The notes beneath the pieces were generated by a model. It made no database searches, had not been told where the DNA came from, and worked only from the letters and a program-made list of their open reading frames with translations. A DNA stretch of 64,000 bases, from assembly GCA_905147135.1 (NCBI GenBank), contig LR990044.1, positions 15,318,122-15,382,121 on the forward strand, given 5' to 3'. The translations under genes and the position numbers were made by a program. Position 1 is the first letter of the stretch. Every line of letters starts with the position of its first letter. Below are positions 10,616 to 21,863 of this stretch, one piece after another. The DNA comes from Blastobasis lacticolella (lineage: Eukaryota; Arthropoda; Insecta; Lepidoptera; Blastobasidae).

Positions 10616-13600
10616 TTGAACGAATAGCTATGTTAATGAGTACCTATACTTAGAAGATTTCAATAAAAAGTGATTCAAGGATTGCAGTAAAAGTGTTTTT
10701 TATTTTATTTGAAAAAGTACTTTATCCCCACTTTAGAAAGTGGGTAAGAGTGCTTTTTGCCAGATTACGATTTTTTTCCTTCTAACAAATCCCCAGATTT
10801 CCCAAGATTTTCCGGCGTATAGGTGAGATGGTACAAGGGAATTCTATTAACATGTTCATCTAAAATTCATAAGAAAGAGGATTCCATTAGGCATATGATC
10901 CTACCCGCAGGATAATCCGTCTTCTCCTAAGTTATATTCGGTTTTGTTTCAAATAGGTTCACTTAATTATTAATGTTTTAGAAGGTCTTCCTGAACATTT
11001 CGATGTTGTGAAAGCAATACTGTTTAAAATAGGGTTAGAGTCATGTTCGATTATTAGGGATAAAGGTACAAAGTGCAACTATGTGTAGAAGAATTATGAT
11101 AATCTGCCAAGCGATACGATTATGTGAATTTATGGTATTTATCCTTCATTGATGTACTCAAATCTCTCGATACCTAGATTGCTACTGGTTTTGTATGTGA
11201 TGTGTTTGTTGACATAATACCATCCTACCAATCTTACTAATAATTGGTGGAATTATTCTACTACTTTGATAGACGTTTGTTACTTCACGAAAAACTACAC
11301 TTTGATGAAATTTACTCCGAAATTCAATGTGGTTCCTGCTGGAAGGGATCGGAACGTTATAGCGTAATTTTACGCGCAACAAATGTATGAACAAAATAAT
11401 CGCGAGCGCTTTTCCAAAAAAAAATGTTTTTTTCTTTTTTAAACATTATCAATATAAAACTAATTGAACGATCCTCCAATCGATATAACTCTCGTGTTAA
11501 TATCTAACGGTGCACCTAAAGGCTCGCTACTCGGCCCGGTCCGCTCACAGTGAAAACGCCACTTCGGTAGCCATCAAAACAGTGGAGTGCTCCCCAAAAT
11601 AAAGGGTAAAAGGAAGGCTGCCCTCGGCACGTAAAGTTTTCCCCCGTGGGTTGTAAAACTACCCTCTCTTATTCGAGCGGGGCCTGGGGATAGCCTAGAG
11701 CCTAGGGGAGATCTTGTACGGAATATACGATAAGCAGAAGAGACGTTAGGCATAAAAGTTTTGAAATGTAAATTGTAATTCGTGATTGTGAAAAGTGGAA
11801 CTTTCTTGGAAACAATTGGTAGGTATATTTTGGTTAGACATTTTTGTTGTAAATTACGTAAATCTATAAAATACTAAAGCAAATCATGATATGGAAATCT
11901 ATATTATTATCATTCGTAATTTTAGTACCAATAAATAAACTAATATTAGAGCCTAACAATATGTTAAACAGATAAAGATAGTTAGAGCGTATTTCTTCAT
12001 TCTGTACATTACAAATTCCTTAAACCTTACAATATACAAACAGGAAATTCCTATGTATTGAAAGTACGATAAAGTCCTCGTGTTGCTCAATCTGAGTCCC
12101 GCCTAACATCAACGGTAAAGTGACACAATGTCACGTCTGCCACTCTTTGATCCCAAGCCGTACTGCGCATCCGGCGCTCTTTACGGCCTATTCGCGATGA
12201 AGGAGTTTTACAACTCGCCCAGTATCTGGTTATTTCCAGTTATATTCAGTATTTTTATATCACCTGCCACAATTTCTTCTCAACAGCTGGCGTTGATGAC
12301 GTTAGATTAAATGTGTCAGGTGGCCCGTGGCGCTGCGACTAGGTTTTGGGACGCAGCATAGCATTAGAAGTGTTTCTGGTGAAATCGGGTTTGTATTCTA
12401 CTGCAAGTACTATTTACATGCATTTATTTAGTTTCACATGTCCCCATGTCTGTTCGTAATAAAATCTTGCAAGTTTAAGACCCGTTTCTCGGTTTTCGAT
12501 TGAGCTGAAATTTTGCACATTTCTGTGAGTTCTGTAACAATGCAATGTTACTATACCATCGAGCTGATCTTAGAAACGGAAAGTAGCAATTGAAACTCCT
12601 AAACTACGCATAGTTAACCCATCGACTTTGGGCTAGTTTGATTGGTCTGGATATATACTCTAACCGATCTTAAAGAACGCGCTATAAAAGCTTGCTATGA
12701 AAAAATATTTGCTTGCTTTGCTTGCTTGCTATGAAACTTGTTATCTATTTAATTGTTAGTGTTACTACATAAGCGATTATCTTGTATATTGACGTGTGTG
12801 GTTTAGCTACTGTAGCTATTACTCATTTATTAAAACCTGACTAGGATTACCTATATTATAATCCCTGGTTAAGCGGGTCACCTCATAAGGTGCCGTCATA
12901 TTGCCTATTTTTAATAAACTCATTTCTTATCCTTAGTGCAAGTAACAGCAACAGTAGCTCCCTCTTGATACTCTTGACAGAATTTACCGCGGAACCCAGT
13001 AGATTTTTTTGCGCATGTGGGTTTTGCAAATTAAAAGTGTGAGGGCGATTTTTTTTATGTAGTCCTTAGTTTAGTAAGTTGGCATTAGGGGTCTAGAGAA
13101 AAGGTTGGGAAAGCCTGGATTAAAACGATTGAATCAGTCGATTTATGATTTTTTTTATTAGCTGGATATAAATCACGAAAGAGCGTTTTAAATGTATTTT
13201 GCACTGAGTCACAATACTGTATGTTTCTCACTTTTCGTTTCTTTCGTCCGTCCACGCAGACGTGTTTATGGATATTTTTGTTTATTCCCTTCTTTTATTG
13301 TGGGACGGAAATTATTTTCCTTTTTTGGGAATTTTCATTATCCCCTGACAGTTCAGGTGGGCCTGTTGAACGTTGTAATATACATTTATCTTCAATGCGT
13401 AGAGTAATAGCTTAAGTCTTCCTTATAGCACAAAGGAATAAACGCTATTTTGCGCTTATGGGTATTGGGAGTATAATGTCTGTATGGCGTAATTAAGCTT
13501 TTAGTTTTAGCTTGATAGGAATTTAACCAATGTTTTGTAGTAAAGTAAGTATTGAATTATAATTTTTAAGAATGCGGTCGAATATTTAAAAAAAATTCAA

Positions 13601-13740
13601 GTATTTTAAAAAAGCTTTATTTTATGTATGAATTTTACTGCATTCTGTTGTAAGTTACATGTCAAATAAAAGGTTACCTATGTGGTCACGTTGATTCCGA
13701 GCATTGTGTAATATCATTACTATAGAAGCTTCAGTCTCAC
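10616..13740. other. Intergenic, one GC-richer unknown block
   Basis: A family G fragment lies at 11300-11395. The block 11505-11740 (from ggctcgctactcggcccggt to ggcctggggatagcc) is clearly less AT-rich than its surroundings but has no long ORF and no partner in the window; it may be an old element. Short GCTT repeats occur near 12705-12735. A 60-codon ORF at 12128-12310 is not recognised and has no splice or promoter support. Confidence 0.4.
11300..11395 (+). repeat. Dispersed repeat family G
   Basis: Contains ttgatgaaatttactccgaa, attcaatgtggttcctgc and aattttacgcgcaac, matching the copies at 7379 and 60800. Confidence 0.55.
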
Positions 13741-13872
13741 CAGGGGCCTATTTCATAGGAAATATTAGTCCAAAATATTAGCACGTGCATCGTTCTATTA
13801 TTTATAATGAAACGCGTTTCAATGTTTTGAATTGTTATTATGAGCTAATATTTCATATGAAATAGGGCCCTG
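13741..13872. mobile_element. MITE with 28-bp terminal inverted repeats
   Basis: The 132-bp unit begins caggggcctatttcatagga and ends with the inverted counterpart (tcatatgaaatagggccctg); 26 of 28 terminal positions pair. It has no coding capacity. No clear target-site duplication was found, so the superfamily is open. Confidence 0.75.
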
Positions 13873-13984
13873 AGCACACATTGGTTATCGGTATATCGAA
13901 GTGTTGGTAAGCCTATATGAGAACGCAATTTTTGCCGATGTATGTCGGCCATAATTGCCGGCCAAGAAGTGCTCGGGGCCAACC

Positions 13985-14490
13985 AATAGCAGCGAGGCGT
14001 AATAAGACGGAGATGTAATATCTTTGAAGACATTTTCAAGCTACTGGACTGGACAGGATCGGACAACGTCAACAGTATCTTTGTCACCTTCGCTGTTTGC
14101 CTGTTTGATATTATAGTCATGACAAAATCTCTGGAGGAACTAGGGTTAATGCTTGAAGACCTCAGTAGACGTCTTAAAATGAACATGCTGGACAAAACGA
14201 AGCGAATGTGGATGTACCCACCTGTCCCAGCAATGGTTTGTAGTTCTTTATATATTCGAAGTTGTCGACGAATATGTCTACCTGGTATAAATGGCCCAGT
14301 TAGATATGTTCATATTTGATAAAAAGACTAATCTAGTTCTCGAAAGAAGATCTCGTCCAAAATACTTCGTTTTCCGTCAGTGTGTATTGCCAGCGACGAC
14401 TTATGGATCAGAGACGTGGTACTTTACTAAGGTCTTCATAAGAAGGCTCAGGATCACTCAGCCTGCGATAAAGAGTTATGCTTATGAATC
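13985..14490 (+). pseudogene. Degenerate RTE-clade reverse-transcriptase fragment
   Basis: In broken frames the sequence aligns with the intact RTE protein at 15904-18975 from the QRGVRQGD block through LLDWDG, the active-site region (FADD is destroyed here), SLEELGLMLEDL for TLEDLGKMLDDL, MNMLDKTK for MNMDKTK, and QCVLPATTYGSETW for QCVLPVMTYGAETW. Stops and frameshifts are scattered through it. An old fragment; the flanks are also repetitive. Confidence 0.8.
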
Positions 14491-14819
14491 ATAATAAACA
14501 CGAACATTTATGTTTGAGTTGCATTGATTAAGGGGAACCTAAACAATATTATACACGTCCATAATTGGAGGCTGTGGTGTTCCCCTGCCTGCATTGCTGT
14601 GTCAAACTTTGTTCTAAAACAATGCAGACACGGCAGAAAGCCCAATTAGGACATAATATAACGACAGCGAGTTCATTCATGTGATGCTTGTTAGACGCCA
14701 GTCGGTACAGTAAACAGTAACGATTTCACTGCGACGATTTTGCGACGGATATATGTAATGGTCTAACCGACAGAAAAAGGCGGGTCGCCCAGACCAAGTT
14801 TACATATTATACTAAAATA

Positions 14820-15035
14820 TTGTTTTAATTGCTGAACGCATTTTTAACCACCGACGAAAAGAGACAGGTTTTATAAGTTTGACATGTGTATCTGTGTGTC
14901 AGTCTGTGGCATTGTAACTCCCGAACGGATGGACTGCTTTGGATGCAGTTTTCTGCATTGCAAGCCAGTTTAATAGAGAAGGTTCTTAGTTTCATTAAAA
15001 ATGGTTCAGTAGTTAAGAACATATTTGAGTATATG
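14820..15035 (+). repeat. Dispersed repeat family F, copy 2
   Basis: Shares ataagtttgacatgtgtatc, gccagtttaatagagaaggt and the trailing aagaacatatttgagtatat with the copy at 8655. Confidence 0.55.
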
Positions 15036-15054
15036 TAAAATTCGAAAGAACGGA

Positions 15055-15118
15055 AGAAGGTTCGAAAGAACGTTTCTCGCTCGTATGATTCGGATGTGGA
15101 ATAAGCTCTCAGCCACAG
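15055..15118 (+). mobile_element. LINE ORF2 C-terminal fragment
   Basis: Contains gaacgtttctcgctcg, then atgtggaataagctctcagc, homologous to the C-terminal FLARTMWMWHELPAT region of the LINE at 1-1630 but in the opposite orientation. Only about 60 bp. Confidence 0.6.
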
Positions 15119-15149
15119 TTTTTATTTGTGAGTACAATTTTTCTTTTTT

Positions 15150-15320
15150 ATATATTTATAAGTCCTGTTGGTAAGTGACGATTCGGCCGAAGATGGAGCA
15201 TGCCTGTCTAGGCACAGCCTATCCACTCTAGCCTTTAAGGCATCCAGATTATATTGATCAGGGAACACACTCGCAGGCAACGTGTCCTTTTCCTTAGCCG
15301 TATCGTAGCCGTGGGTGCGT
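15150..15320 (-). mobile_element. LINE ORF2 C-terminal fragment (LPASVFPDQYNL type)
   Basis: The minus-strand translation contains LPASVFPDQYNLDALKARVD followed by RLCLDRHAPSS, a typical C-terminus of Jockey/CR1-type LINE ORF2. Related fragments lie at 37420-37500 (+) and 53400-53505 (-). Confidence 0.7.
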
Positions 15321-15389
15321 TCACACGATCCGTTTGAAAGTAAAGTAAAGTAAATATTTATTGTTAAAAAACTGGTTAACATATATATG

Positions 15390-15876
15390 ACAGCAGTTTA
15401 CCCATTTCGGGTGTACAATATTCAAATTATCACAGAAAAACGAAACGACAAAATAAACTTTAATTAATAATACCACAAAAATAAAACAGGAGTGCGTAAA
15501 TTCTGATGATTTAAAAATATTGGAATCATCATATTGAAATTATATTTTTATATATTAGTTTACCATTTATAATAATTTGTATGTATGTTTTATCTTTGTC
15601 TGTATTTTGTATCAGTTTATTTTGTATTTATGTTGTTTGTGTATTTATATATATGGGCCTAGTTGCCTGAAATAAATGAATAAATAAATAAAATCATCGA
15701 ATTTTAGCTAAATTACTATTCGAATATTGAAATGAGTCGAATATTCAAATAATTCGATTATTCGACTTGCAAGCCCTAGCTAGGCGCCCTGCGCTTTAAA
15801 GCTTTTTCAAGGTTTAAGCAAAAAGCTAATCGTCACCACAGGTGACGCACACAGGCTCTTTCCTCCGACAGAGGAT
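15390..15876. other. AT-rich spacer with TTCGAATATTCG-like block
   Basis: No gene. 15700-15775 is a low-complexity run of short inverted and direct ttcgaat/attcga motifs. It ends at the target site of the RTE insertion. Confidence 0.5.
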
Positions 15877-15885
15877 AAGCATTCA

Positions 15886-18800
15886 TCATCATCATCATCA
15901 TCATCAGCCAGAAGACGCCCACTGCTGGGCATAGGCCTCCCCCAGAGATCTCCACAAAGACCGGTCCTGTGCTTTCCGCATCCAGCTGGTACCTGCGATC
16001 CTTACCAGGTCGTCGGTCCACCTTGTAGGAGGCCTACCCACGCTGCGTCTACCGGTACGTGGTCGCCACTCGAGAACTTTACTGCCCCATCGGCCATCTG
16101 TTCTTCGAGCTATGTGCCCTGCCCACTGCCACTTCAGTCTGGCAATCCTTAGAGCTATGTCGGTGACCTTGGTTCGCTTGCGGATCTCCTCATTTCTGAC
16201 TCGATCGCGCAAAGAAACTCCGAGCATAGCTCTTTCCATTGCCCTTTGGGTAACAGTGAGCTTTCTTATAAGGCCCATAGTGAGTGGCCACGTTTCAGCT
16301 CCGTAAGTCATCACTGGCAACACACATTGGTCAAAGACCTTCGTCTTGAGACACTGCGGTAATTGGGACGAAAATATGTGGCGTAGCTTCCCGAACGCTG
16401 CCCAACCGAGTTGGATTCGTCGATTGACCTCTTTCTCGAAATTGGACCCACCTAGCCGGACTATTTGTCCTAGGTATGTATAGTCGTCAACAACTTCAAG
16501 TGGAGTGCCTCCAACTGTCACTGGAGTAGGCACAACATGGACATTCGACATAATTTTCGTCTTGTCCATGTTCATTTTAAGACCTACTTGTTGAGAGGCA
16601 CTACAGAGGTCATCGAGCATTTTGCCCAAGTCTTCCAGGGTTTCAGCCATGACTACGATATCGTCAGCAAATCTGAGGTGCGTGAGGTACTCGCCGTTAA
16701 TATTGATGCCAAGTCCGTCCCAGTCCAGAAGCCTAAAGATATCCTCCAGTGCAGCGGTAAACAACTTCGGAGATATGACATCACCTTGTCTAACACCTCG
16801 CTGCAGCTGAATAGGTTCTGTGGTCTTGTCCTGGAGACGAACTGACATAGTGGCGTTTTTGTACAAACACTTCAATGCTTCGATATATCGATAGTCAATT
16901 TGGCACCGCTGTAGAGACTGGAGCACCGCCCAAGTTTCGATCGAATCGAAGGCTTTCTCATAGTCCACAAACGCCAAGCATAATGGCCGGTTATACTCTT
17001 CGGTCTTCTGTACAACCTGCCGCAGCGTATGTATGTGGTCTATGGTACTAAAACCTTTTCGGAATCCGGCTTGTTCGGGAGGCTGGAAGTCATCAAACCT
17101 GCGTGCGAGACGATTCGTAATGACTCTCGAAAACAGCTTATAGACATGGGTCAGTAGCGATATTGGTCTGAAGTTCTTCAAGAGAGCCTTATCACCTTTC
17201 TTGAAGAACAATATCACTATGCTTCTGTGCCATGCTTCCGGCGTTTTGCCCTCGAGGATGACGGAATTGAACAGCTTCTGAAGGGTCTTAAGCACAGGTT
17301 TGCCACCAGCTTTCAGAAGCTCAGCCGTAATTCCATCATCACCCGGCGCCTTGTTGTTCTTAAGCTGTTTGAGAGCCATACTAATCTCGTACAGGCTGAT
17401 GTCCGGGATATCTTCGGTGTAGTGTCGGGTCAACTTGGCTCTGGGGTCTTTTGCCATACTGGTAACAGGTGCCCGTGTTGTCGTGTATAACTGTCCATAG
17501 AACCTCTCGACTTCCCTCAAAACCTCGGACTTGGTCGAAACAACTCTGCCGTCATCCGTTTTCAGTCTCGTCAACTGGCTCTGTCCAATCGACAGATCTC
17601 TCGCAAAGACTTTAGAGCCTTTGTTCCGCTCGATCGCCGCCTCAATATTGGTAGTATTAAAGCGGCGTATGTCGCGAGTCAGAGACTTGGAGATCTGTCG
17701 ATTAAGTCGCCTAAATTGAGAGACATCATCAGGGGATTGCAGAGTCATTCCGCGTCTTTCTTCGATGAGTTTGAGGGTATCGTCAGAGATTTTGTTTGTT
17801 CTGTTTGTACGGCAGGCCTTATAAAACTTTGACCCTACCGTATAGACAGTTTCCACGAACCTGTTATTATAGTCGTCCACGTCGACGCACTCTCCTAGGC
17901 ACTCGAAGCGATTTTGTAATTTGAGTTGAAAGCTCTCGGGGTTTTGGATTTGGATCGGTACAGGCCGGAGCGTGGACCTCATCAATCTCGATCTTTCCAG
18001 CTGGGGATTAATATTCAATGTGCCTCTTACCAAGCGGTGATCACTGCCAATTTTAACGCTATTGATCACCGAGACATCATTGAATATATGCCGTTTCGTA
18101 GATAGGATGAAGTCAATCTCATTTTTTGTGACACCATCGGGACTAACCCACGTCCATCTGCGATGATCCGGCTTCCTGAAAAATGAGTTCATCATAAAGA
18201 GTCCCTCCTTCTCCATAAAGCCGGCCAGCATCTGGCCACGGGCGTTCCGACTTCCAACTCCAAATTGCCCCACTCTCAACTCGTCTCCGCCTCGTTTGCC
18301 CAGTTTCGCGTTGAAATCCCCCATGACAACGGTATAATGTGTCTTGGAGGTATGCATGGCTGTAGAAATATCCTCATACATAGCCTCCACTTCATCGTCG
18401 GAGTGAGTCGAAGTCGGTGCGTAGACCTGTATGACCTTCAATGAATACCGCTTGGTAATTCTGAGTATAAGGTACGCTACCCTAGACGACACACTCTCGA
18501 TTTTGACGATGTTGTTCACGAGGGATTTGTGGACGAGGAACCCGACACCACCTAGGGACAGTTGGTCGCCCTCCCGGAAGTAAAGCAGATTTCCGGACTT
18601 TAGGATTATCGAGTCCTCCCCCTTTCTTCGGACTTCAGATAACCCTATAATATCCCAATTTAATCTGCTTACCACTTCCTCCAGTTCCACGAGCTTTTCG
18701 TCGGTCCGCAGTGTCTGGACATTGTATGTTGCCAGGGCCAGTGGTCGTGCTTTGTGGTAGCCTGGTCGCATCCGGTGATTCTTCGCACCCCCTGCCCCGC

Positions 18801-19073
18801 CGTTACCGTGACCGCTACCATAGTCCGGAATAGCGGGGCCGCCGGGTACTGGGGGCCGTGGCCTGTGTGTGCTTGTCATCGGGGGGGGGGGTTGCCATAA
18901 TCGCCACGCTTGGCAGGCGGGTTGGCGATCGCAGTGCAGTAGATGTAAATGTACCCGAAAGATGCTGCTGCCCATCTTCCGGGTTATTCCCTTAGTCGCC
19001 TCTTACGACACCCACGGGAAGAGATGGGGTGGTGCTATTCTTTTAAGTGGCGGCACCACACACCACATCATTC
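15886..19073 (-). mobile_element. Full-length RTE-clade LINE with 9-bp target-site duplication
   Basis: The element reads on the minus strand, with a 5' leader of about 98 nt, one long ORF and a short 3' end running into a (GATGAT)n tail. The 9-mer aagcattca flanks it at 15877-15885 and 19074-19082, which fixes the insertion. The ORF is uninterrupted and another very similar truncated copy lies at 26484-26652, so this looks young. RTE/BovB-like elements normally carry one ORF with APE-type endonuclease plus reverse transcriptase, as seen here. Confidence 0.9.
15904..18975 (-). CDS. RTE endonuclease/reverse transcriptase, intact ORF
   Basis: 1023 residues. The N-terminal 75 or so residues are Pro/Gly-rich low complexity and cross a run of ten G/C bases. 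The APE-like endonuclease follows: ATYNVQTLRTDEKLVELEE (about 82-100), IIGLSEVRRKGED, a VVMGDFNAKLG block (about 215-225) and GSDHRLV (about 310). The reverse transcriptase has APGDDGITAELLK, NFRPISLLTHVYKLFSRVI, QAGFRKGFSTIDHI, LAFVDYEKAFDS, RGVRQGDVISPKLF (about 725-738) and the catalytic LRFADDIVVMAE (about 766-777), then the C-terminal IARLKWQWAGHIARRTDGRW. All core catalytic residues appear present. The protein nicks target DNA and copies the element's RNA at the nick. The ATG at 18975 gives the longest frame; initiation downstream of the homopolymer is possible. Confidence 0.92.
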   Translation of the reverse strand: MGSSIFRVHLHLLHCDRQPACQAWRLWQPPPPMTSTHRPRPPVPGGPAIPDYGSGHGNGGAGGAKNHRMRPGYHKARPLALATYNVQTLRTDEKLVELEEVVSRLNWDIIGLSEVRRKGEDSIILKSGNLLYFREGDQLSLGGVGFLVHKSLVNNIVKIESVSSRVAYLILRITKRYSLKVIQVYAPTSTHSDDEVEAMYEDISTAMHTSKTHYTVVMGDFNAKLGKRGGDELRVGQFGVGSRNARGQMLAGFMEKEGLFMMNSFFRKPDHRRWTWVSPDGVTKNEIDFILSTKRHIFNDVSVINSVKIGSDHRLVRGTLNINPQLERSRLMRSTLRPVPIQIQNPESFQLKLQNRFECLGECVDVDDYNNRFVETVYTVGSKFYKACRTNRTNKISDDTLKLIEERRGMTLQSPDDVSQFRRLNRQISKSLTRDIRRFNTTNIEAAIERNKGSKVFARDLSIGQSQLTRLKTDDGRVVSTKSEVLREVERFYGQLYTTTRAPVTSMAKDPRAKLTRHYTEDIPDISLYEISMALKQLKNNKAPGDDGITAELLKAGGKPVLKTLQKLFNSVILEGKTPEAWHRSIVILFFKKGDKALLKNFRPISLLTHVYKLFSRVITNRLARRFDDFQPPEQAGFRKGFSTIDHIHTLRQVVQKTEEYNRPLCLAFVDYEKAFDSIETWAVLQSLQRCQIDYRYIEALKCLYKNATMSVRLQDKTTEPIQLQRGVRQGDVISPKLFTAALEDIFRLLDWDGLGININGEYLTHLRFADDIVVMAETLEDLGKMLDDLCSASQQVGLKMNMDKTKIMSNVHVVPTPVTVGGTPLEVVDDYTYLGQIVRLGGSNFEKEVNRRIQLGWAAFGKLRHIFSSQLPQCLKTKVFDQCVLPVMTYGAETWPLTMGLIRKLTVTQRAMERAMLGVSLRDRVRNEEIRKRTKVTDIALRIARLKWQWAGHIARRTDGRWGSKVLEWRPRTGRRSVGRPPTRWTDDLVRIAGTSWMRKAQDRSLWRSLGEAYAQQWASSG

Positions 19074-19082
19074 AAGCATTCA

Positions 19083-20334
19083 CACATACATAAATTATTA
19101 GCAACAAAAAAATTAATAGTTTATTATTTCCAGTAAAATTAGTTTAGTATACCTACTCGCAAGCGTACTCTGTTAATGTAACCTGAGTTCTTAGTGGATT
19201 TTTATACGACTTGTTTGAAAATAGGCGCAGTAGTGAAATCGCCCCTTATGGCCAGGGACCGAGAGGGGCGCACCTGAGCCGCGGGGGGCGAGGCCAGACG
19301 TCAGCTATCGATTATTCGAGAGCGAATATACCGACTCGTTCGAGACCCGGGAACCGTACGCCTTAAGCACCACCAACAACCGATTCTACACCTTAACCCG
19401 TCCGATTACAGACCAAATTACAACACCGCCCGCACACAAATCACTCATACACATCCTGTCACACAATATAAATAGATTCATTGAAACTATGACGTGTATT
19501 GACGTAATAAGGTTCGAATTTCAACGGTTCGAAGCGGCGGATTCAATTTGAACGGTGAAATTTTCAGTTTAAGTATTTCAGAGGATGCAATTATGGTATG
19601 ATGGGGATGTAATATGTTATGCATGAGCGAATGCTGGGATGGTCTTAAATGAAATTAGTTATAGGTAACATTGTAGGTAAATTTAGCGTTCAAATGGTGT
19701 GCTATGGAATAAATTTGATCCAATTTAATTTGAATATATAAAGTTTTGTGTGACATCCACTTTCACATCAACAGCCCATGAAAGCTTACTGCTAGACTTA
19801 AGCCTCCTATACGTTAGTATTGCATTGTTTTGGCATTGTAGTAATCTCGGACTTTTAGAAGCGCGGCTGTTGCTGCGTGGGGTGGGGTGTGGACAATCTT
19901 TTTTATATACATATTTCTTAAAGAAGACGTAAAGACGTGCGTTTGTCATCTAACTCTTCTTAAATTTCGGGATCGCGTTTTTTATGAAAAATATGTTTCT
20001 CACCTAACTCCTCCTAAAAGGATCCGATTTGGATGACATTTTGTGTGTATTTGAGTAGGTAGGAGTAGGCGTAGTGATTGCGTTTACATAAAAAAAAACG
20101 GATTTGCTGAACAATTGACAATATTTTATGTTTTTCCGATACACGTGTAGGGGCTTGTACTTGTAGAGGACGTATAGGGTATGTGTTAGGGGCGTGTTAG
20201 GGTAGGTGTAGAGTGGTGTAGGATAGGTGCAGAGTAGGTATATGGAGGTATAGGGAGGTGCAGAGCTGTAGCGCCGGGCCAGTTAGTAAATAATAAGCAA
20301 ATAAATAAATATTTATATAATTAAGTAACAATAA
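19083..20334. other. Intergenic, no recognised gene
   Basis: Nothing coding was found. 20150-20275 contains imperfect reiterations of a gtgtaggg/gtgcagagtagg-like motif. 19200-19330 is somewhat GC-richer without further features. Confidence 0.4.
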
Positions 20335-20688
20335 AAATAATCATCTTAGCGTTCATGTCTCGGTTGTGCTCTCGAGAACGAGGACCCGGGGTCCGCCTTA
20401 GACCATGATCCAGGATTTGATGATCAGGTAATTACAGTGGGGCGACTGCCATCTGATATCCGTGATCCTGCTACCAGGGGAACCTGAACAGATTCGATCA
20501 TGGTTACAAATTTAGTCGCCTGAATTTGCAGGTTCCATTACGATGTTTTCCCTCACCGTAAGAGCATCGGTTACAATTCAACTAATATACATAACTCAGA
20601 ACAGAGTCATTGGTACATGGCTGCAGTGAGATTCAAACCCGGTACCTCTCGCTTACAACTCGGATACTCAACCGCCCAGCCACTGACG
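20335..20688 (-). mobile_element. SINE family A, near full length
   Basis: Read on the minus strand it begins with the tRNA-like head (degenerate gtggctgggcggttgag A-box region and a cgggtttgaatctcact B-box region), then the tgactctgttctgagttatg body and the caggttcccctggtagcagg block, ending in an A/T-rich (aataaat-like) tail at 20281-20334. Confidence 0.85.
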
Positions 20689-20699
20689 TTGTTATATTA

Positions 20700-21689
20700 A
20701 ATGTATGTGTGTGAGAGATCACAGCAACTGCCATTCATCTAATTCTGGATGGGGTGAAGTAGTGACAAATATTTTTATTTATTAGGTATTCTTGGGACTG
20801 TTGATCAAAGTTCGAATATATAAATTTAAATGTATATAATCTTATGATAGGCAACACTTACTTAAGTATTATGACTAAGCATAACTGCTTATATATCTTA
20901 TACTTATCTACCTAAGTTCTTTTTAAATGTCAACGTAAAATAAGTACGAATCGCTTAGCATTAGATTGAAATCATTTTGAAGTCACGATATCATAAAATT
21001 TGCAAACAAAAGGAGTTTCAAATATTCGTTAAAAAGCTTAGGTAATTAATTACTTTGGACTTAGGGACAATGGACACACATCAGTCTACGTCCAGAGGTT
21101 TATTTATACAATGAAGGTAGTCGCCTTTTTCCATCCATTATACAGATGTTTAAGGGACACTGCACTCGGGTGGCGAAAAAAGGAAATTTAGTCACATTGT
21201 TGAGTAATTTAGAATATAGAGTCTGTTTTTTATTTGAATTTTTTTATATTTGTGTATCATTTTTAAATAGTTTTAAGTGTATATATACTGAATGTGACGC
21301 TTAAATACAATATTATTATAATAATAGCAAGTATCCAAACTTACGACAACTATGTTAGGATTTTAGAATATTACACTTACTGTGTAGGTTGTTTCGAAAC
21401 TGGCTTTGCTTTATTTTGTTATTATTTTTATTTTGCGATGCTGTTCGATATAATATTATATATTTCTTGGGAATGTTGATCAGAGTTCAAGTAAATAATT
21501 TAGTTTATTATATTGAACTTTAATTTTGTTGTGTGTGCGTGCGTGAGTGCGTACCTATTAAGGTATTCTTAGGAATTTTTATCAGAGTTAAAAGACATAA
21601 ATTTAATTATTTTTTTGTGCTGTCCACTGATGCCGTTCGGTACTTTTACATTCAGCAGTTCTTATTAGTAGAAATAGTGCTTCATTGCT
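20700..21689. other. Intergenic, no recognised gene
   Basis: AT-rich. No repeat shared with the rest of the window was noticed apart from short ttcttgggaatgttgatcag-type phrases at about 20788, 21466 and 21565, which recur three times in slightly different form. Confidence 0.4.
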
Positions 21690-21815
21690 TCTGTGCATCC
21701 AGAGATAGGCCGGTGCCTCACGAAGCCGAAGACCGGGTGAAGTTGAGGAGGATGAGCAGGAAAATGGACCCTGGCAGAATCCGGAATTTATTGCTCGGAT
21801 AATGATCAATTGATG
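21690..21815 (+). mobile_element. RTE-like LINE 3' fragment (second RTE lineage)
   Basis: Encodes EDRVKLRRMSRKMDPGRIRN, parallel to the AENRAKWSRLSRKADPGRGR end of the fragment at 45586-46085. Ends near ggataatgatca. Confidence 0.7.
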
Positions 21816-21863
21816 TATTAACAAATTCAGATAGTATTAAAGTCATATGCTAACATAATCAGC

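Noticed and set aside
12128..12310. 60-codon ORF starting MSRLPLFDPKPYCASG
   Set aside because: Looks protein-like at its start, but no homology recognised, no splice or promoter support, and it is too short to claim.
15885..15905. Tandem CAT repeats here and GAT repeats elsewhere as a CRISPR-like or satellite array
   Set aside because: These are the microsatellite tails of RTE-type elements; no spacer structure.
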